NCBI RefSeq assembly: GCF_001953865.1
Contig: NZ_MQUQ01000020.1
Coordinates: forward strand, 367,894-431,893
Source: Amycolatopsis coloradensis
Lineage (GTDB): Bacteria > Actinomycetota > Actinomycetes > Mycobacteriales > Pseudonocardiaceae
Length of the DNA: 64,000 nucleotides
Reading direction: 5' to 3'
The number at the start of each line of letters is the position of its first letter. Position 1 is the first letter of the stretch. The notes beneath the pieces were generated by a model. The model saw only the letters and a program-made list of their open reading frames with translations. It was not told where the DNA came from and did no database searches. Below are positions 43,694 to 52,812 of this stretch, piece by piece. Both the position numbers and the translations under genes were made by a program.

Positions 43694-44538
43694 GCGGCGT
43701 TCGCGGCAAGGTCGCCGTCGTCACCGGCGCCGGTTCCGGCATCGGCCGTCAGCTGGCCCTCGAACTGGGCAGGCGCGGAGCCCGGCTCGCGGTGTCCGAT
43801 GTGGACGAAGCGGGTTTGGCCGGGGCCGTCGCCGAGGTCAAGGCCCTTGGCGTGGAAGTGCGGGGAGCCGCACTGGACGTCAGCGACCGGGCGGCCGTCC
43901 AGGAGTACGCGGCCACGGTCGCCGGGCAGTTCGGTGTGGTGCACCAGATCTACAACAACGCCGGGGTCGCCGGTGGCGGGCAGACCGTCCTCGACGCCGA
44001 ATGGGAACTCTACGACCGGACGCTCGCGGTCAACCTCTTCGGCGTCATCAACGGCACCAAGGCTTTCCTGCCGCATTTGATCGACTCCGGTGACGGCCAG
44101 GTCGTCAACGTCTCCAGCCTCAACGGCTTCATGGCCCAGCCGACGCTCAGTGCCTACTGCGCCAGCAAGTTCGGCGTCCGCGGGTTCACCGAAGCACTGC
44201 GTACCGAGATGATCGCGGGCAGGCATCCGGTGCGGGTGACGGTCGTCCACCCCGGCGGGGTCAAGACCGGGATCGCCTCGTCGGCGTTGAAGGAAGCTCA
44301 GGCCCGCGGCATCGAGCCCACCGCCGAGCAGGTGGAACGTGTCCGGCTGTACAACGAAAAGCTGTTGAAGATGCCCGCCGATCAGGCCGCCCGCGTCATC
44401 GTCGACGGCGTCGAAGCCGGGAAACCGCGCGTGCTCGTCGGAAACGACGCGAAACTGGTCGACAGGCTCGTCCGGCTGCTCCCGCGCCGCTACCCGAAAC
44501 TGATCGTCCACTTCGAACGGCGGCTCGCCCGCGGGTGA
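43690..44538 (+). CDS. Short-chain dehydrogenase/reductase
   Basis: 282 residues; ATGA overlap with the hydrolase at 43690-43693. Cofactor motif TGAGSGIGRQLALE, the Asp-containing SDVDEAG, NNAGVAGG, catalytic Ser in VNVSSLNG and YCASK (Tyr-x-x-x-Lys). It is a classical SDR, probably oxidising an alcohol for the monooxygenase or reducing a product. Its stop directly abuts the stop of the convergent TetR gene. Confidence 0.93.
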   Translation: MSGVRGKVAVVTGAGSGIGRQLALELGRRGARLAVSDVDEAGLAGAVAEVKALGVEVRGAALDVSDRAAVQEYAATVAGQFGVVHQIYNNAGVAGGGQTVLDAEWELYDRTLAVNLFGVINGTKAFLPHLIDSGDGQVVNVSSLNGFMAQPTLSAYCASKFGVRGFTEALRTEMIAGRHPVRVTVVHPGGVKTGIASSALKEAQARGIEPTAEQVERVRLYNEKLLKMPADQAARVIVDGVEAGKPRVLVGNDAKLVDRLVRLLPRRYPKLIVHFERRLARG

Positions 44539-45204
44539 TCAGGCGTCGACGCTCCGGTGCCCGAACAAGCCGAGCAGCCAGGTGTAGCGGACGGCTTCGC
44601 GCGCTTGGCCGTAGGCGTCTTCGGTGCCGTTCCAGATGGCCTGGGTGATCAGCTCGATCGTGGCGGCGACGACCGTCCGCGCGGTGAACGGCGGCGGTGG
44701 CGGCAGCGCGGGATCGGTGGTACGCACCCATTTCGCCGTCCGGACGAACACGGCTTCCCCGGCGCGCAAGGTGTTCTCCCGCGCTTCGAGCCCCGCGTCG
44801 CCGAGCGCGTAGATCTCCAGCAGGACGGCGCGGACGGCTGTCGGACGGCGGTGCACGTAGTCGACGAGGAAGTCACAGCACGCGGCGACGGCGTCCAGCG
44901 GAGTCGCGGCCTCGGCGCCCGCGGCGGCGCCCTGCGCGATGAACTCGGTGGTGATCTCGCGATAGGCGGCGAGGAACGCGTCCTGCTTGCCGTCGAACTG
45001 TTCGTAGAACGACGTCCGCGAAACGCCCGCGGTGGCGGTGATGTGACCGATGGTGGTGGCGACGTAGCCGCGTTCGCCGGTGTTCTCCAGGACGGCGTCG
45101 ATCAGCCTCGCCCGCTGGGTGCCGGCGACCTCGTCACGGCTGAGGTTGTGCGGGCCCTTCGGCAGTTTGCGGGTGGCGCGGTCCTGCTCGGTCACGTGCG
45201 GCAC
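44539..45204 (-). CDS. TetR family transcriptional regulator
   Basis: 221 residues from GTG 45204; an alternative GTG (MTEQDRATRK) lies three codons in, and neither has a strong ribosome site. The HTH reads IGHITATAGVSRTSFYEQFD, with the preceding helix RARLIDAVLENTGERGYVA. The C-terminal helical domain senses an unknown ligand. It converges with the Baeyer-Villiger operon and may control it or its own unit. Confidence 0.9.
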   Translation of the reverse strand: MPHVTEQDRATRKLPKGPHNLSRDEVAGTQRARLIDAVLENTGERGYVATTIGHITATAGVSRTSFYEQFDGKQDAFLAAYREITTEFIAQGAAAGAEAATPLDAVAACCDFLVDYVHRRPTAVRAVLLEIYALGDAGLEARENTLRAGEAVFVRTAKWVRTTDPALPPPPPFTARTVVAATIELITQAIWNGTEDAYGQAREAVRYTWLLGLFGHRSVDA

Positions 45205-45256
45205 GGTACCGCTTCAGGTGGTGCAGACCAATGGGCGTCATCAGCCACAGCGCTGC

Positions 45257-45309
45257 CGCGTGAAGGCCCCCTTCCCTCGGCTCAGCCGAGGGAAGGGGGC
45301 TTTCACGCG
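45257..45309. terminator. Long GTGAAGGCCCCCTTCC-type hairpin
   Basis: CGCGTGAAGGCCCCCTTCCC... pairs with its near-exact inverse through GGGAAGGGGGCTTTCACGCG: 26-bp arms with one G-U pair around a tiny loop. It lies upstream of the TetR start and beyond the lipase end, so it may insulate units or be an interspersed repeat. A half-copy of the word recurs at about 61800-61835. Confidence 0.6.
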
Positions 45310-45311
45310 GG

Positions 45312-45341
45312 CACGGTGCGGTGGAACACGGTGCGGTGGAA
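45312..45341. repeat. 15-bp direct tandem repeat
   Basis: CACGGTGCGGTGGAA occurs twice back to back, followed by a partial third unit (CGTGGTGG). It lies between two hairpins. No role can be assigned. Confidence 0.6.
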
Positions 45342-45385
45342 CGTGGTGGGCACGGCATAGGTGGCGTGTTGGCCTCCCACCCGCG

Positions 45386-45420
45386 ACTGTGCCCGGCCAT
45401 GGGGCACGGCCGGGCACAGT
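45386..45420 (-). terminator. Terminator of the lipase gene
   Basis: ACTGTGCCCGGCC and GGCCGGGCACAGT form a perfect 13-bp stem with a 9-base loop, 13 bases past the lipase stop on the minus strand. Confidence 0.75.
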
Positions 45421-45432
45421 GGACGAGCGCGG

Positions 45433-46743
45433 TCAGCCGACCGGCACCTCCGGGGCCAGCGAATTGCCGGGCGCGATCTTCCCGCAGGTGGACGGCGCGG
45501 ATTTGCCCGCGAACCGGTCGTTGATCCAGAGGATCGCCTGCGGCGCCCAGGCGACGGCCGCCCCGACGTGGCTCAGCGTGTTGTACTGGTCGTACTTGAT
45601 CGACTTGTTGCCGGTCTCGCAGTACTGCCGCGCCAAGGACCGCACGTCACCCGCGACCATCACGCCGTCACCGGTGCCGATACCCGGCGGATTGCCGAAA
45701 GTGCCTTCCAGGACGCCGTTGTTCCCCTGCGCGATGAAACCTGGGACGGTGGGCGTCGGCGCCGAACCGAGATTGACCTTGTTCACGGCCTCGACGTACG
45801 GCAGCACCGTATTCGGATTGGTGTACTCGGGTTTGACGAACTTTTCCCAGGTGAGCCCGGGATAACGGCCGAGCGCGTCGACGATCGACGCCTTCTCCAT
45901 GTCCTTGAGCACCTGGAGGCCGTAGGAATTCGCGTACGGCGTGAGATCGATGTCGAAAGACCGGGTGACACCGATGAGAGCCATCGGGATGACCCCCGTC
46001 CACGCGACGCTTCCGTTGACGTACTTCAGGTTGTGCGACGGCTTGACGAGCACGCCGCCTTCGGTGAACCCGACGAGGTTCTTGTTGACGTCGGGCGCGT
46101 AATCCGGCGCGAGCGCGGCCGCCCAGCCGGTCGCGATGGCGCCACCCGAATAGCCGAGGAGGCCGAACCGGGTCTTGTCGTTCATCCCCGTTTCCGGCGC
46201 CCGCGTCGCGGCGCGGATCGAGTCCAGGGTGTTCGTCCCGTATTCGGGCCCTGCCGCGAAGTTCGCGTCCTGGCCTTCGGTGTCGGGAATGACGACGTTG
46301 TAGCCCTGCAACAGGGACGGAGCGATGAGCAGGGATTCCGCGTTCGCGATCAGGCCACCGAGCGAGACGCCACCGGCGATCGCCCGTGACGGGCCGTGCT
46401 CGGGATTGAGCGAATCATAGAACGATTGGTACGAAACGGCTTTGGTGCTGTCGCCGGTGAGGCTGCGCACCACGGAAGTGACGTTGGCGGACGGCTTCCC
46501 GAGTGCGTCGGTGGTCCGGTAGAGCAGCTGGGTCACCTTGAGCGGCGTGGAAATACCGATGACATGGTAATTCAGCGTCCGGGTTTTCAGCACGGTTCCC
46601 GGGCTGTACGACGACAGCGGTTCGGCGCCGTCATAGCTGTAGAAGGGATCTGTCCTGGGGGCGGCTGTGGCGGCGGGCGCGGCGGCGAAAGTGAAGACGA
46701 GCGCGAGCACGACGGTCAGCAGGCGAGCGGGCTTTCGGATCAT
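45433..46743 (-). CDS. Secreted lipase, LIP family (PF03583)
   Basis: 436 residues from ATG 46743, chosen for the GGGGAG ribosome site and because it yields a clean signal peptide (IRKPARLLTVVLALVFTFAA, cleavage near TAAPRT). The nucleophile lies in GLLGYSGGAIATGWA, with GGVSLGGLIANAE and YNVVIPDTEGQ upstream and a likely His in YNTLSHVGAAV. Two C-terminal Cys (QYCETGN, STCGKIAP) may bridge. LIP-family enzymes release fatty acids from triacylglycerols or esters outside the cell. It is a single-gene unit with its own terminator. Confidence 0.9.
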   Translation of the reverse strand: MIRKPARLLTVVLALVFTFAAAPAATAAPRTDPFYSYDGAEPLSSYSPGTVLKTRTLNYHVIGISTPLKVTQLLYRTTDALGKPSANVTSVVRSLTGDSTKAVSYQSFYDSLNPEHGPSRAIAGGVSLGGLIANAESLLIAPSLLQGYNVVIPDTEGQDANFAAGPEYGTNTLDSIRAATRAPETGMNDKTRFGLLGYSGGAIATGWAAALAPDYAPDVNKNLVGFTEGGVLVKPSHNLKYVNGSVAWTGVIPMALIGVTRSFDIDLTPYANSYGLQVLKDMEKASIVDALGRYPGLTWEKFVKPEYTNPNTVLPYVEAVNKVNLGSAPTPTVPGFIAQGNNGVLEGTFGNPPGIGTGDGVMVAGDVRSLARQYCETGNKSIKYDQYNTLSHVGAAVAWAPQAILWINDRFAGKSAPSTCGKIAPGNSLAPEVPVG

Positions 46744-46969
46744 GACTCCCCTTTGAATCATGAAGTGGAGCACGTTTGGACGCTCGGAACCTACCAGCCG
46801 GTAACCGGTGATGTACAGACGCGTACATGATTTGTCGACGCGATTTCGACAGTTTTTCTTCGCGACGAGTTCCGATTTGGACGGAGCACGACTCCGGCGG
46901 CTCGGTGTTGTGATCCAGCACAAAAGCGGGCAATGCGATCAGGGTCGGCGACTGCGGCCGGTCGACGAA

Positions 46970-47002
46970 AACGGGGCCGGTCCACAGTGGACCGGCCCCG
47001 TT
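46970..47002 (-). terminator. Terminator of the thioester-domain protein gene
   Basis: AACGGGGCCGGTCCAC and its exact inverse GTGGACCGGCCCCGTT give a perfect 16-bp inverted repeat around one base, 15 bases beyond the gene's stop. Its centre is the word TCCACAGTGGA, which recurs in the window. Confidence 0.75.
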
Positions 47003-47016
47003 CTGGGAATCGCTTG

Positions 47017-48174
47017 TTACGCCTGGCTACGGCGACGGCGCACCAGCAGCACCATCAGCACGCCCGCGCCGAGGAGCGAGCCGCCGATGATCAGCGGCAG
47101 GGTCGCGGAAGCACCGGTGTTGGCCAGCTCGTTGCCGCCACCCGATTCGGCGCCACCGGGTGTGGTGGGGGCCGGGGTCTCGGTCGCGGGGGCGCCGCCC
47201 TGCTTCCAGTTCACGGTCGCGTTGGCGACGACCGAGGTCTTCTCGGACTCCGCGACGATCAGCGACTGCGCGGGGACCTTGGCGTAGTTCTCGCCCACGA
47301 ACAGGCGGCCGGTGTCGAGGTGGCCGCTGACCTTCAGCGTGAACGAGCCGTTGCCGTCCTTGGCGTCCTTGGGGACGTCGATGTAGACCTTGGTGCCGTC
47401 CTTGATGGCGGCGGCCTTGATCTCCTTGCCGTCGGCGTCGGTGACCTTGGCGCCCTCGGGCAGCTTGCTGGTCAGCTCGGTGATGTCACCGGTGGTGGCC
47501 ACGCTGAAGGGGCCGATCCGGGTACCGGGCGCGCCGTTGGCCTTGGCCGGGCCGATGTCGAGGGTCGGCTTCGGCTGCTGGCCGATGCCGACGTTGTCCT
47601 TGCCGGTGAGGTAGTCGTAGAGCGCCAGCACGTCGGCGGACTCTTCGGCGTTTTCGTAGGGCAGGGGCTTCTTGCGGTCCAGGTCCTTGCCGTCACTGAA
47701 GTGCCAGACCGCGGTCTGCGTCGCGGTCACGGCCTCGTCGACGGACAGGCCGTCGGTCAGCTTGACGCCTTCCTTGCCGAGCACGCCCTCGATCGACTTC
47801 ACGTCGATCGCCGGGTAGCCGTGGTGCAGGACCCAGTTGATCTTCGCGTTGTTCTTGTTGAACGGCGACGCGGCGTCCGGGTACTTGTTCCACGGGCGCT
47901 CGATCATGTCCTGGTCGGTACGCATGTCGACCTCGACCTGAACGCAGTACATCTTGAGCTTGCTGCCGTCCGAGAGCTTCAGCCCGAACAGCTTCGCGAC
48001 ATAGTTTTTGCTGTCCCCGAAGTTGACGCTGAAACCCACGGTGCCGGCGCTTTCGACGACCCGGCCCCGCGCCGCGCCGTCGTCGGCGAGGGCGGCCGGA
48101 GCGGCCATCGTCAGCGCGACGGCCGCGGAAGCGACCGCGATCCCACCGCGAACCAGAACTGACCTGCCGTGCAT
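47017..48174 (-). CDS. Surface protein with TQxA-type thioester domain and LAxTG sorting signal
   Basis: 385 residues from ATG 48174, with GGGAG six bases upstream. Signal peptide to about residue 30 (cleavage near ALADDG). The thioester domain shows MYCVQVEVDM (Cys) and TATQTAVWHFSDG (Gln in the TQxA motif), the residues that form an internal Cys-Gln thioester able to bond covalently to surfaces (family knowledge). A second beta domain follows (about 210-320), then a Pro/Thr linker, NELANTGAS (class E sortase LAxTG type), a membrane helix and RRRRSQA. The product should be anchored to peptidoglycan. No sortase gene is nearby. Confidence 0.9.
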   Translation of the reverse strand: MHGRSVLVRGGIAVASAAVALTMAAPAALADDGAARGRVVESAGTVGFSVNFGDSKNYVAKLFGLKLSDGSKLKMYCVQVEVDMRTDQDMIERPWNKYPDAASPFNKNNAKINWVLHHGYPAIDVKSIEGVLGKEGVKLTDGLSVDEAVTATQTAVWHFSDGKDLDRKKPLPYENAEESADVLALYDYLTGKDNVGIGQQPKPTLDIGPAKANGAPGTRIGPFSVATTGDITELTSKLPEGAKVTDADGKEIKAAAIKDGTKVYIDVPKDAKDGNGSFTLKVSGHLDTGRLFVGENYAKVPAQSLIVAESEKTSVVANATVNWKQGGAPATETPAPTTPGGAESGGGNELANTGASATLPLIIGGSLLGAGVLMVLLVRRRRSQA

Positions 48175-48980
48175 GTGTCTCCCATCCGATACGGACCACG
48201 AATGCCAGTGCCGCTCGCGACCACAGGCCCCGACCGCAACGGCTCGCCCAGACGGGGGATCGGTACTCCCATCGAGCGAGAGCGGAGCATACAGAGGTCA
48301 CACATGTGGCTACTCCGGGGTATGGCCCATGTCCGAATTGCCCCGAAAGAAGGATGAACGCCGCGCGAATGATCTTGGGCGAGTAGATGACGCGATGTGG
48401 ACGACGCGTGTGGCTGGACGTCTCGTCCGGCGCCAGGCCTCGCGGGGGTCGGCGGCCGGGTATTTCGACGGGAAGATCACTCGAAAAGGAAACCGTCATG
48501 CATGTTCCTGGTGCGTTTTCCGAATCGATTCCGGTAACGTTCTTCGCCGGGCGATATCGGTCTCGTGTGTCCGCTGATTCGGGGTATTCGCGAGCGTGGG
48601 CGAGGGGAAAGTGTGGCAGATCACAGTATTTCACTGTTATACCTGCGTTCAGGTGTACCACGGGGCTTCACTGTGGTTCTTTCGGGTGGATATGCCGTCC
48701 CTGCGGGAAGACCGTCGGCCCGGCGAGGTAGACAGGGAGGTTCGGGTATTTGTCTGGAGTTCTCGGATGAGACGTGGCAGCGCGACGCGATGCGGAATTG
48801 TGCGCGAGAGTTGCGTGGACAAAAGAATGTGGCCGTGTGGGGGGAGCACGAGCATGCGATCTGCGCTGGATGAACCAGGTGGCGAATCGCGACTGTGCCG
48901 GGCGCCGAATCATGTCCTCGTTCGTGGAGAATTACCGCGAGGCAATTCGGGCCCGGATCGTCATCGGCCGGGGTGCGGTC
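48175..48980. other. Long intergenic region with lower GC
   Basis: About 800 bases between the divergent surface-protein gene and the NB-ARC gene. It must hold both promoters. Reading frames here have no family features and their codon use is poor. Part of 48870-48980 may be an N-terminal extension of the NB-ARC protein (ATG 48912). Confidence 0.4.
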
Positions 48981-51059
48981 ATGGCAGATGACATCGGCAC
49001 GGTGTCGCCCTCCGTAACACCCGTTCCGCGGCAGCTACCTCCCGTTCCCGCGCATTTCACCAGCCGGACCACCGAGCTCGAGGCACTCGACTCGGCCGCC
49101 GACGGCCAGGGGAACGACTCGGTCGACCGGTCGCCCGCGGTGACCGTCGTGGTCGGTCCCGGCGGGGTGGGCAAGACCGCGCTCGCCGTCACCTGGGCGG
49201 TCCGGAACGCCGACCGCTTCCCCGAGGGGCAGCTGTACGCGGATCTGCGCGGGTTCTCACCGGAGACGGCCGTCCCGCCCGAGGACGCGCTCGGAGCCTT
49301 CCTGCGTGCCCTGGGTGTCCCTCCGGAGCGGGTGCCGGTCGAATTGGCCGAGCAGGCGGCGCTGTTCCGGACCACCACCGCGGGGAGGCGGCTGTTGCTG
49401 GTGGTGGACAACGCGATCTCGGCCGCCCAGGTGCGGCCGCTGATCCCCGCTTCGTCGGGCTGCGTCGTGGTGGTCACCAGCAGGCTGAGGCTGGATGGCC
49501 TGCACGCGGAGGGCGCGCGATTCGTCGACATGGCGCCGCTGCCCCAGGAACACGCCGTCGAGCTGCTGACGCGATCGGTCGGGAAGTCGAGAGTGGCGGG
49601 CGAACTGTCCGACGTGAAGAAGCTGGCGACCTTGTGCGGCCGGTTGCCGATCGCTCTCCGGGTGGCCGGCGCGAGGTTGGCGTCGCGGCCGAAGTGGCCG
49701 GTGGCCAGGATGGTCGCGGAGCTCCGCGACGAACGAGTGCGGTTGACGAAGCTCTCGCCGGTGGGCGAGGCCTCGTTGACGGCCACCTTCGACTCGTCGT
49801 ACTCCGCTCTGCCGCCGCACGCCGCCCGGCTTTACCGGCTGGTCAGCGAACATCCGGGGCCGGCCGTCGAAGTGGGAGCGGCGGCCGCGGCGGTACGGGT
49901 CTCCGACGACGGCGCCGAGGAAGGGTTGCAGGTTTTGGCGGACGCCAGCCTTCTCGAGGAGACCGGAGAGGGCAGTTACCGCTTCCACGACTTGGTGAGG
50001 CTGCACGCGCGGGCGTTGCCCGACGACGAACGGTTCGACGTCGTTCCCCGGATCGCGGACTGGTATCTGCACCGGATGACCCGGGCGAACATGGTGGTGA
50101 TCCCGACGAGGTGGCGGGTCAGCACCGTTTCCGCCCGCTACGAGAATTCGCCGTCGCTGTTCGCCACGGGCGCCGAAGCCCTTCAGTGGCTGGACGACCG
50201 GCTTCCGGACATCGTCGCGGTGCTCGAAGAGACACTCGCGTTGCGGCACGACGAGGTGACCTGGCAGCTGTCCGAAGCTCTCTGGGAACTGTTCCTCTAT
50301 CGCAAGCACTATCAGCGGTGGATCCGGACGCAGGAAATCGGTGTCATCGCGGCACGCCGGTGTGCCGACGCGGTGGCCGAGTCGCGGTTGCGCTGCCAGC
50401 TGGCCAGCGCCTATCTGAATCTGGGATGGTTCGAAGCCGCGGAACGCGAATGCTCGAAAGCGGTGGAGCTGGCACGAGGCGCCGGGAGCCGTCACAACGA
50501 GTCCGTGGCGCTGGACCAGCTGGGCATGGCGGCCCAGGGACGCGGCGAGTTCGACCGCGCGGTCGGGTTCTTCGGCGAAAGCCTGGTGATCGAACAGGAA
50601 CTCGGAATCGACCGGGGCGTCGCGTTGCGTCATCGCCGGATCGGTGAAGCCTTGCTCCAAGCGGGCCGCACCACTGATGCCGCACGGCATCTGAACCTCG
50701 CGCAAAGGATGTTCGCGGAGATCGGCGATGTGAAGGCCGGGGCCAGGGGCGCCATCGCACTGGCTCGCATCGACGCGCGGGCAGGCGAGATCACCGCGGC
50801 GAAGCGCAGGCTCGAGCACGCCGCCGCGGTGTTCGCCGAGTCAGGCTCGGCCGTCTATCAAGCCGATGTTCTGCTGGCCTTCGCCGAGGTCGCCGAAGGT
50901 GAGGGTGATCTCGACGCGGCCCGCGGTCAGCTGACAGAGGCGCTGGAGCTGGTGCGCACGGTGGGCGGTCCGCAGCTGGAGCTGGTCCGGACCCGGCTGG
51001 CCGCCTTGGCCGCGGATCGCGACCGTTCTCAGCCGCCGGAGCCTCTGGCGAGTGAGTAG
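48981..51059 (+). CDS. NB-ARC/TPR STAND protein without DNA-binding domain
   Basis: 692 residues from ATG 48981; an in-frame ATG 48912 would add 23. The start opens with a short tail and VPAHFTSRTTELEAL, the usual entry to an AfsR-type NB-ARC. Walker A is VGPGGVGKTALAVTWA, Walker B LLLVVDNA, then VVVTSRLRLDGL and LCGRLPIALRVAGARLASRP. TPR repeats fill the last 250 residues (AYLNLGWFEAAERECSKAVE). No HTH or SARP domain is visible, unlike the regulators at 25731 and 52813, so it may act with a partner. Confidence 0.88.
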   Translation: MADDIGTVSPSVTPVPRQLPPVPAHFTSRTTELEALDSAADGQGNDSVDRSPAVTVVVGPGGVGKTALAVTWAVRNADRFPEGQLYADLRGFSPETAVPPEDALGAFLRALGVPPERVPVELAEQAALFRTTTAGRRLLLVVDNAISAAQVRPLIPASSGCVVVVTSRLRLDGLHAEGARFVDMAPLPQEHAVELLTRSVGKSRVAGELSDVKKLATLCGRLPIALRVAGARLASRPKWPVARMVAELRDERVRLTKLSPVGEASLTATFDSSYSALPPHAARLYRLVSEHPGPAVEVGAAAAAVRVSDDGAEEGLQVLADASLLEETGEGSYRFHDLVRLHARALPDDERFDVVPRIADWYLHRMTRANMVVIPTRWRVSTVSARYENSPSLFATGAEALQWLDDRLPDIVAVLEETLALRHDEVTWQLSEALWELFLYRKHYQRWIRTQEIGVIAARRCADAVAESRLRCQLASAYLNLGWFEAAERECSKAVELARGAGSRHNESVALDQLGMAAQGRGEFDRAVGFFGESLVIEQELGIDRGVALRHRRIGEALLQAGRTTDAARHLNLAQRMFAEIGDVKAGARGAIALARIDARAGEITAAKRRLEHAAAVFAESGSAVYQADVLLAFAEVAEGEGDLDAARGQLTEALELVRTVGGPQLELVRTRLAALAADRDRSQPPEPLASE

Positions 51060-51383
51060 CCAGAGGTAGGCGGCCGCCGCCACGAGATCGGCGGACTCCG
51101 CCAAGACGACCACATCGCCGTCACGATCACCGACGACGCAGAGTCCGCCGTGACACGCGACGGCCAGCACGGTGAGACCGGGCAGCCGGTCGAAGGTGTC
51201 CGCGATCAACGCCCTGGCGTTCGCGACACCGTGCCCGGCACGGTGGATCAGCACATCGGCGACGGAAGGGCGGAGGCACTGGCCGTCGACGGCCATGAGG
51301 AACGAACTCCCGCCCGCGTCGACCCGATAGACCGCGGAACGAGGCGAGCCGACAACGCGGATCCGGGTCGCCATGGTGGTCAT
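50841..51383 (-). CDS. Small hypothetical protein, 3' end overlapping the convergent NB-ARC gene
   Basis: 180 residues from an ATG at 51383 whose ATGA overlaps the end of the upstream transferase gene (51380-51383), so it is probably translated after it. The first 105 residues look genuine (VYRVDAGGSSFLMAVDGQCL, HGVANARALIADTFDRLPGL, ACHGGLCVVGDRDGDVVVLA). The remainder lies antisense to the NB-ARC gene for 219 bases and looks like an antisense reading. Either a long convergent overlap or a lost stop codon is possible. Function unknown. Confidence 0.55.
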   Translation of the reverse strand: MTTMATRIRVVGSPRSAVYRVDAGGSSFLMAVDGQCLRPSVADVLIHRAGHGVANARALIADTFDRLPGLTVLAVACHGGLCVVGDRDGDVVVLAESADLVAAAAYLWLLTRQRLRRLRTVAIRGQGGQPGPDQLQLRTAHRAHQLQRLCQLTAGRVEITLTFGDLGEGQQNIGLIDGRA

Positions 51384-52588
51384 CGCAGCACCCCCGCCAC
51401 CGGAACCGGGGACAGCGGGACCGCACGGGCTGGTTCGGTCAAACCGAGGAGCCGGTACATCTCGGTCCGCAAGATCGCTCCGGCGCGTCCAGGCCGGGAC
51501 GAAAGCAGTGCGCGGACCCGGTCGGCCACGTCGACGGATTCGGCGTCGCGCAGCCGGGGGAGAAGAGGACGGCCAGGCGTCCAGCGTGGCGCGTGTTCGG
51601 CGACGACCGCGCTGGGCGTACCGGGCAGCAACGGCTCGCTGCCGTCCACGGCCAGGAGTACCGGCTTGCCGATGCCTGCCGCGTAGCCGGTCACGGAGCC
51701 GTAGTCACCGATGACGTGGTCGGCGGCGATCAAGGCGGCCCGCCAACTCCCTTCCTGTGGCACGAGGGCGAGGCCGGACCGCAGGCTGTCGGCCAGCCAG
51801 GAGCGAACCTGCCAAGGGCCGTGGTGTGACCAGATTTGCGGGTGAAGGAGGCCGACGACGCGGAACCGCTCGGGCGGGAGTTCGCTCAGAACCCGCTCGA
51901 ACAGGTCGGGATGACGCCCGTAGGCCGAGCGGTCGGACCAGGTCGAGGTGACCACCACCAGACGCCGGTCGTCGGGGACGCCGAGGGTTTTCCGGTACTG
52001 AGCGCGGAAAGGAAGGCTGGCGGTGAGGCGATCCAGCGCGATGTCACCCGCGACGACGGCGGCGGGCACCGCGCTGGGGCAGGTCTCGGCGAGGACGTCC
52101 ATCTCGCGGTCGTGAACGAGCACGATCGAGTCGGCGCGCACCTGTCCCTCTCGCATCAGCCGGCCCGCGTCGAGCCCGGTCTGGGGAGTCCAGCCGTGTC
52201 CGGTGCCGGGCGGCCGCCACGGTTGGTACTGGGCGAAACCGCCGCCGTGCGGGATCAGCAGCACCGGCCCGGTGACTTCGTCGATGCCTCGCCTGCTGGC
52301 GGCGAGGACGAGGTCGTATCCACCGCGGCGGGCTTGTGCCCACGGCAGGACCACACCGTCTTGGCGGTCGACGAACTCCTGGGTCGCACGCCAAGACTCC
52401 CACGGCTCCGGCACCGTGAAGACCACTTGGAGGCGATGATCGGCTTCAAGCAAGGGAAGGAGATCGAGAAGCCGGTTTCCGGCGACGATGTACGGAATCA
52501 TCACCAGTACGGACTTGACACCCTTGCGTGTCGCGAAGTGCCGGTCGGGACTTCCCACCGGACTGCGTACCCATGCTGACTCGGTCAT
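51380..52588 (-). CDS. GT-B-like glycosyl/glycerophosphotransferase family protein
   Basis: 402 residues from ATG 52588, with AGGGGGA upstream. Two Rossmann-like halves: the first with SVLVMIPYIVAGNRLLDLLP and LLIPHGGGFAQYQPW, the second with RRLVVVTSTWSDRSAYG, VVGLLHPQIW and ADHVIGDYGSVTGYAAGIGK. The DYGS..GYAAGIGKPV block resembles the donor site of CDP-glycerol glycerophosphotransferases and related GT-B enzymes. Donor and acceptor are unknown. It forms a two-gene unit with the small 180-residue gene. Confidence 0.7.
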   Translation of the reverse strand: MTESAWVRSPVGSPDRHFATRKGVKSVLVMIPYIVAGNRLLDLLPLLEADHRLQVVFTVPEPWESWRATQEFVDRQDGVVLPWAQARRGGYDLVLAASRRGIDEVTGPVLLIPHGGGFAQYQPWRPPGTGHGWTPQTGLDAGRLMREGQVRADSIVLVHDREMDVLAETCPSAVPAAVVAGDIALDRLTASLPFRAQYRKTLGVPDDRRLVVVTSTWSDRSAYGRHPDLFERVLSELPPERFRVVGLLHPQIWSHHGPWQVRSWLADSLRSGLALVPQEGSWRAALIAADHVIGDYGSVTGYAAGIGKPVLLAVDGSEPLLPGTPSAVVAEHAPRWTPGRPLLPRLRDAESVDVADRVRALLSSRPGRAGAILRTEMYRLLGLTEPARAVPLSPVPVAGVLR

Positions 52589-52812
52589 GGCATTTCCCCC
52601 TCGCTGGAACTCCGGTATCCGTAGCCAGCATGGGAGTGCACGTGAAGAAAGCGGCTTCACGCCGTAGTCGGTTCCTTGACAATCGATCAACGGTGATCGT
52701 CGTAGTTTGACAATAATGGTGATGACCTGGCCTTATCCGCCGCCGGGTGGAAAAATGATCCGGCGGAACAGGGGTGGCGAACCCGGGTTCGCCATGGGGA
52801 AGGGGCGCACTC

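Noticed and set aside
45312..45341. Tandem 15-bp repeat considered as a CRISPR or integration site
   Set aside because: Only two full units without spacers, and no cas or integrase genes; recorded as a simple repeat.
44557..45360. Plus-strand frame over the TetR gene
   Set aside because: Antisense to a clear TetR regulator and without motifs of its own.
48387..48991. Overlapping short frames upstream of the NB-ARC gene
   Set aside because: They conflict with each other, lack good starts and show no domains. The region is more likely promoter and leader.
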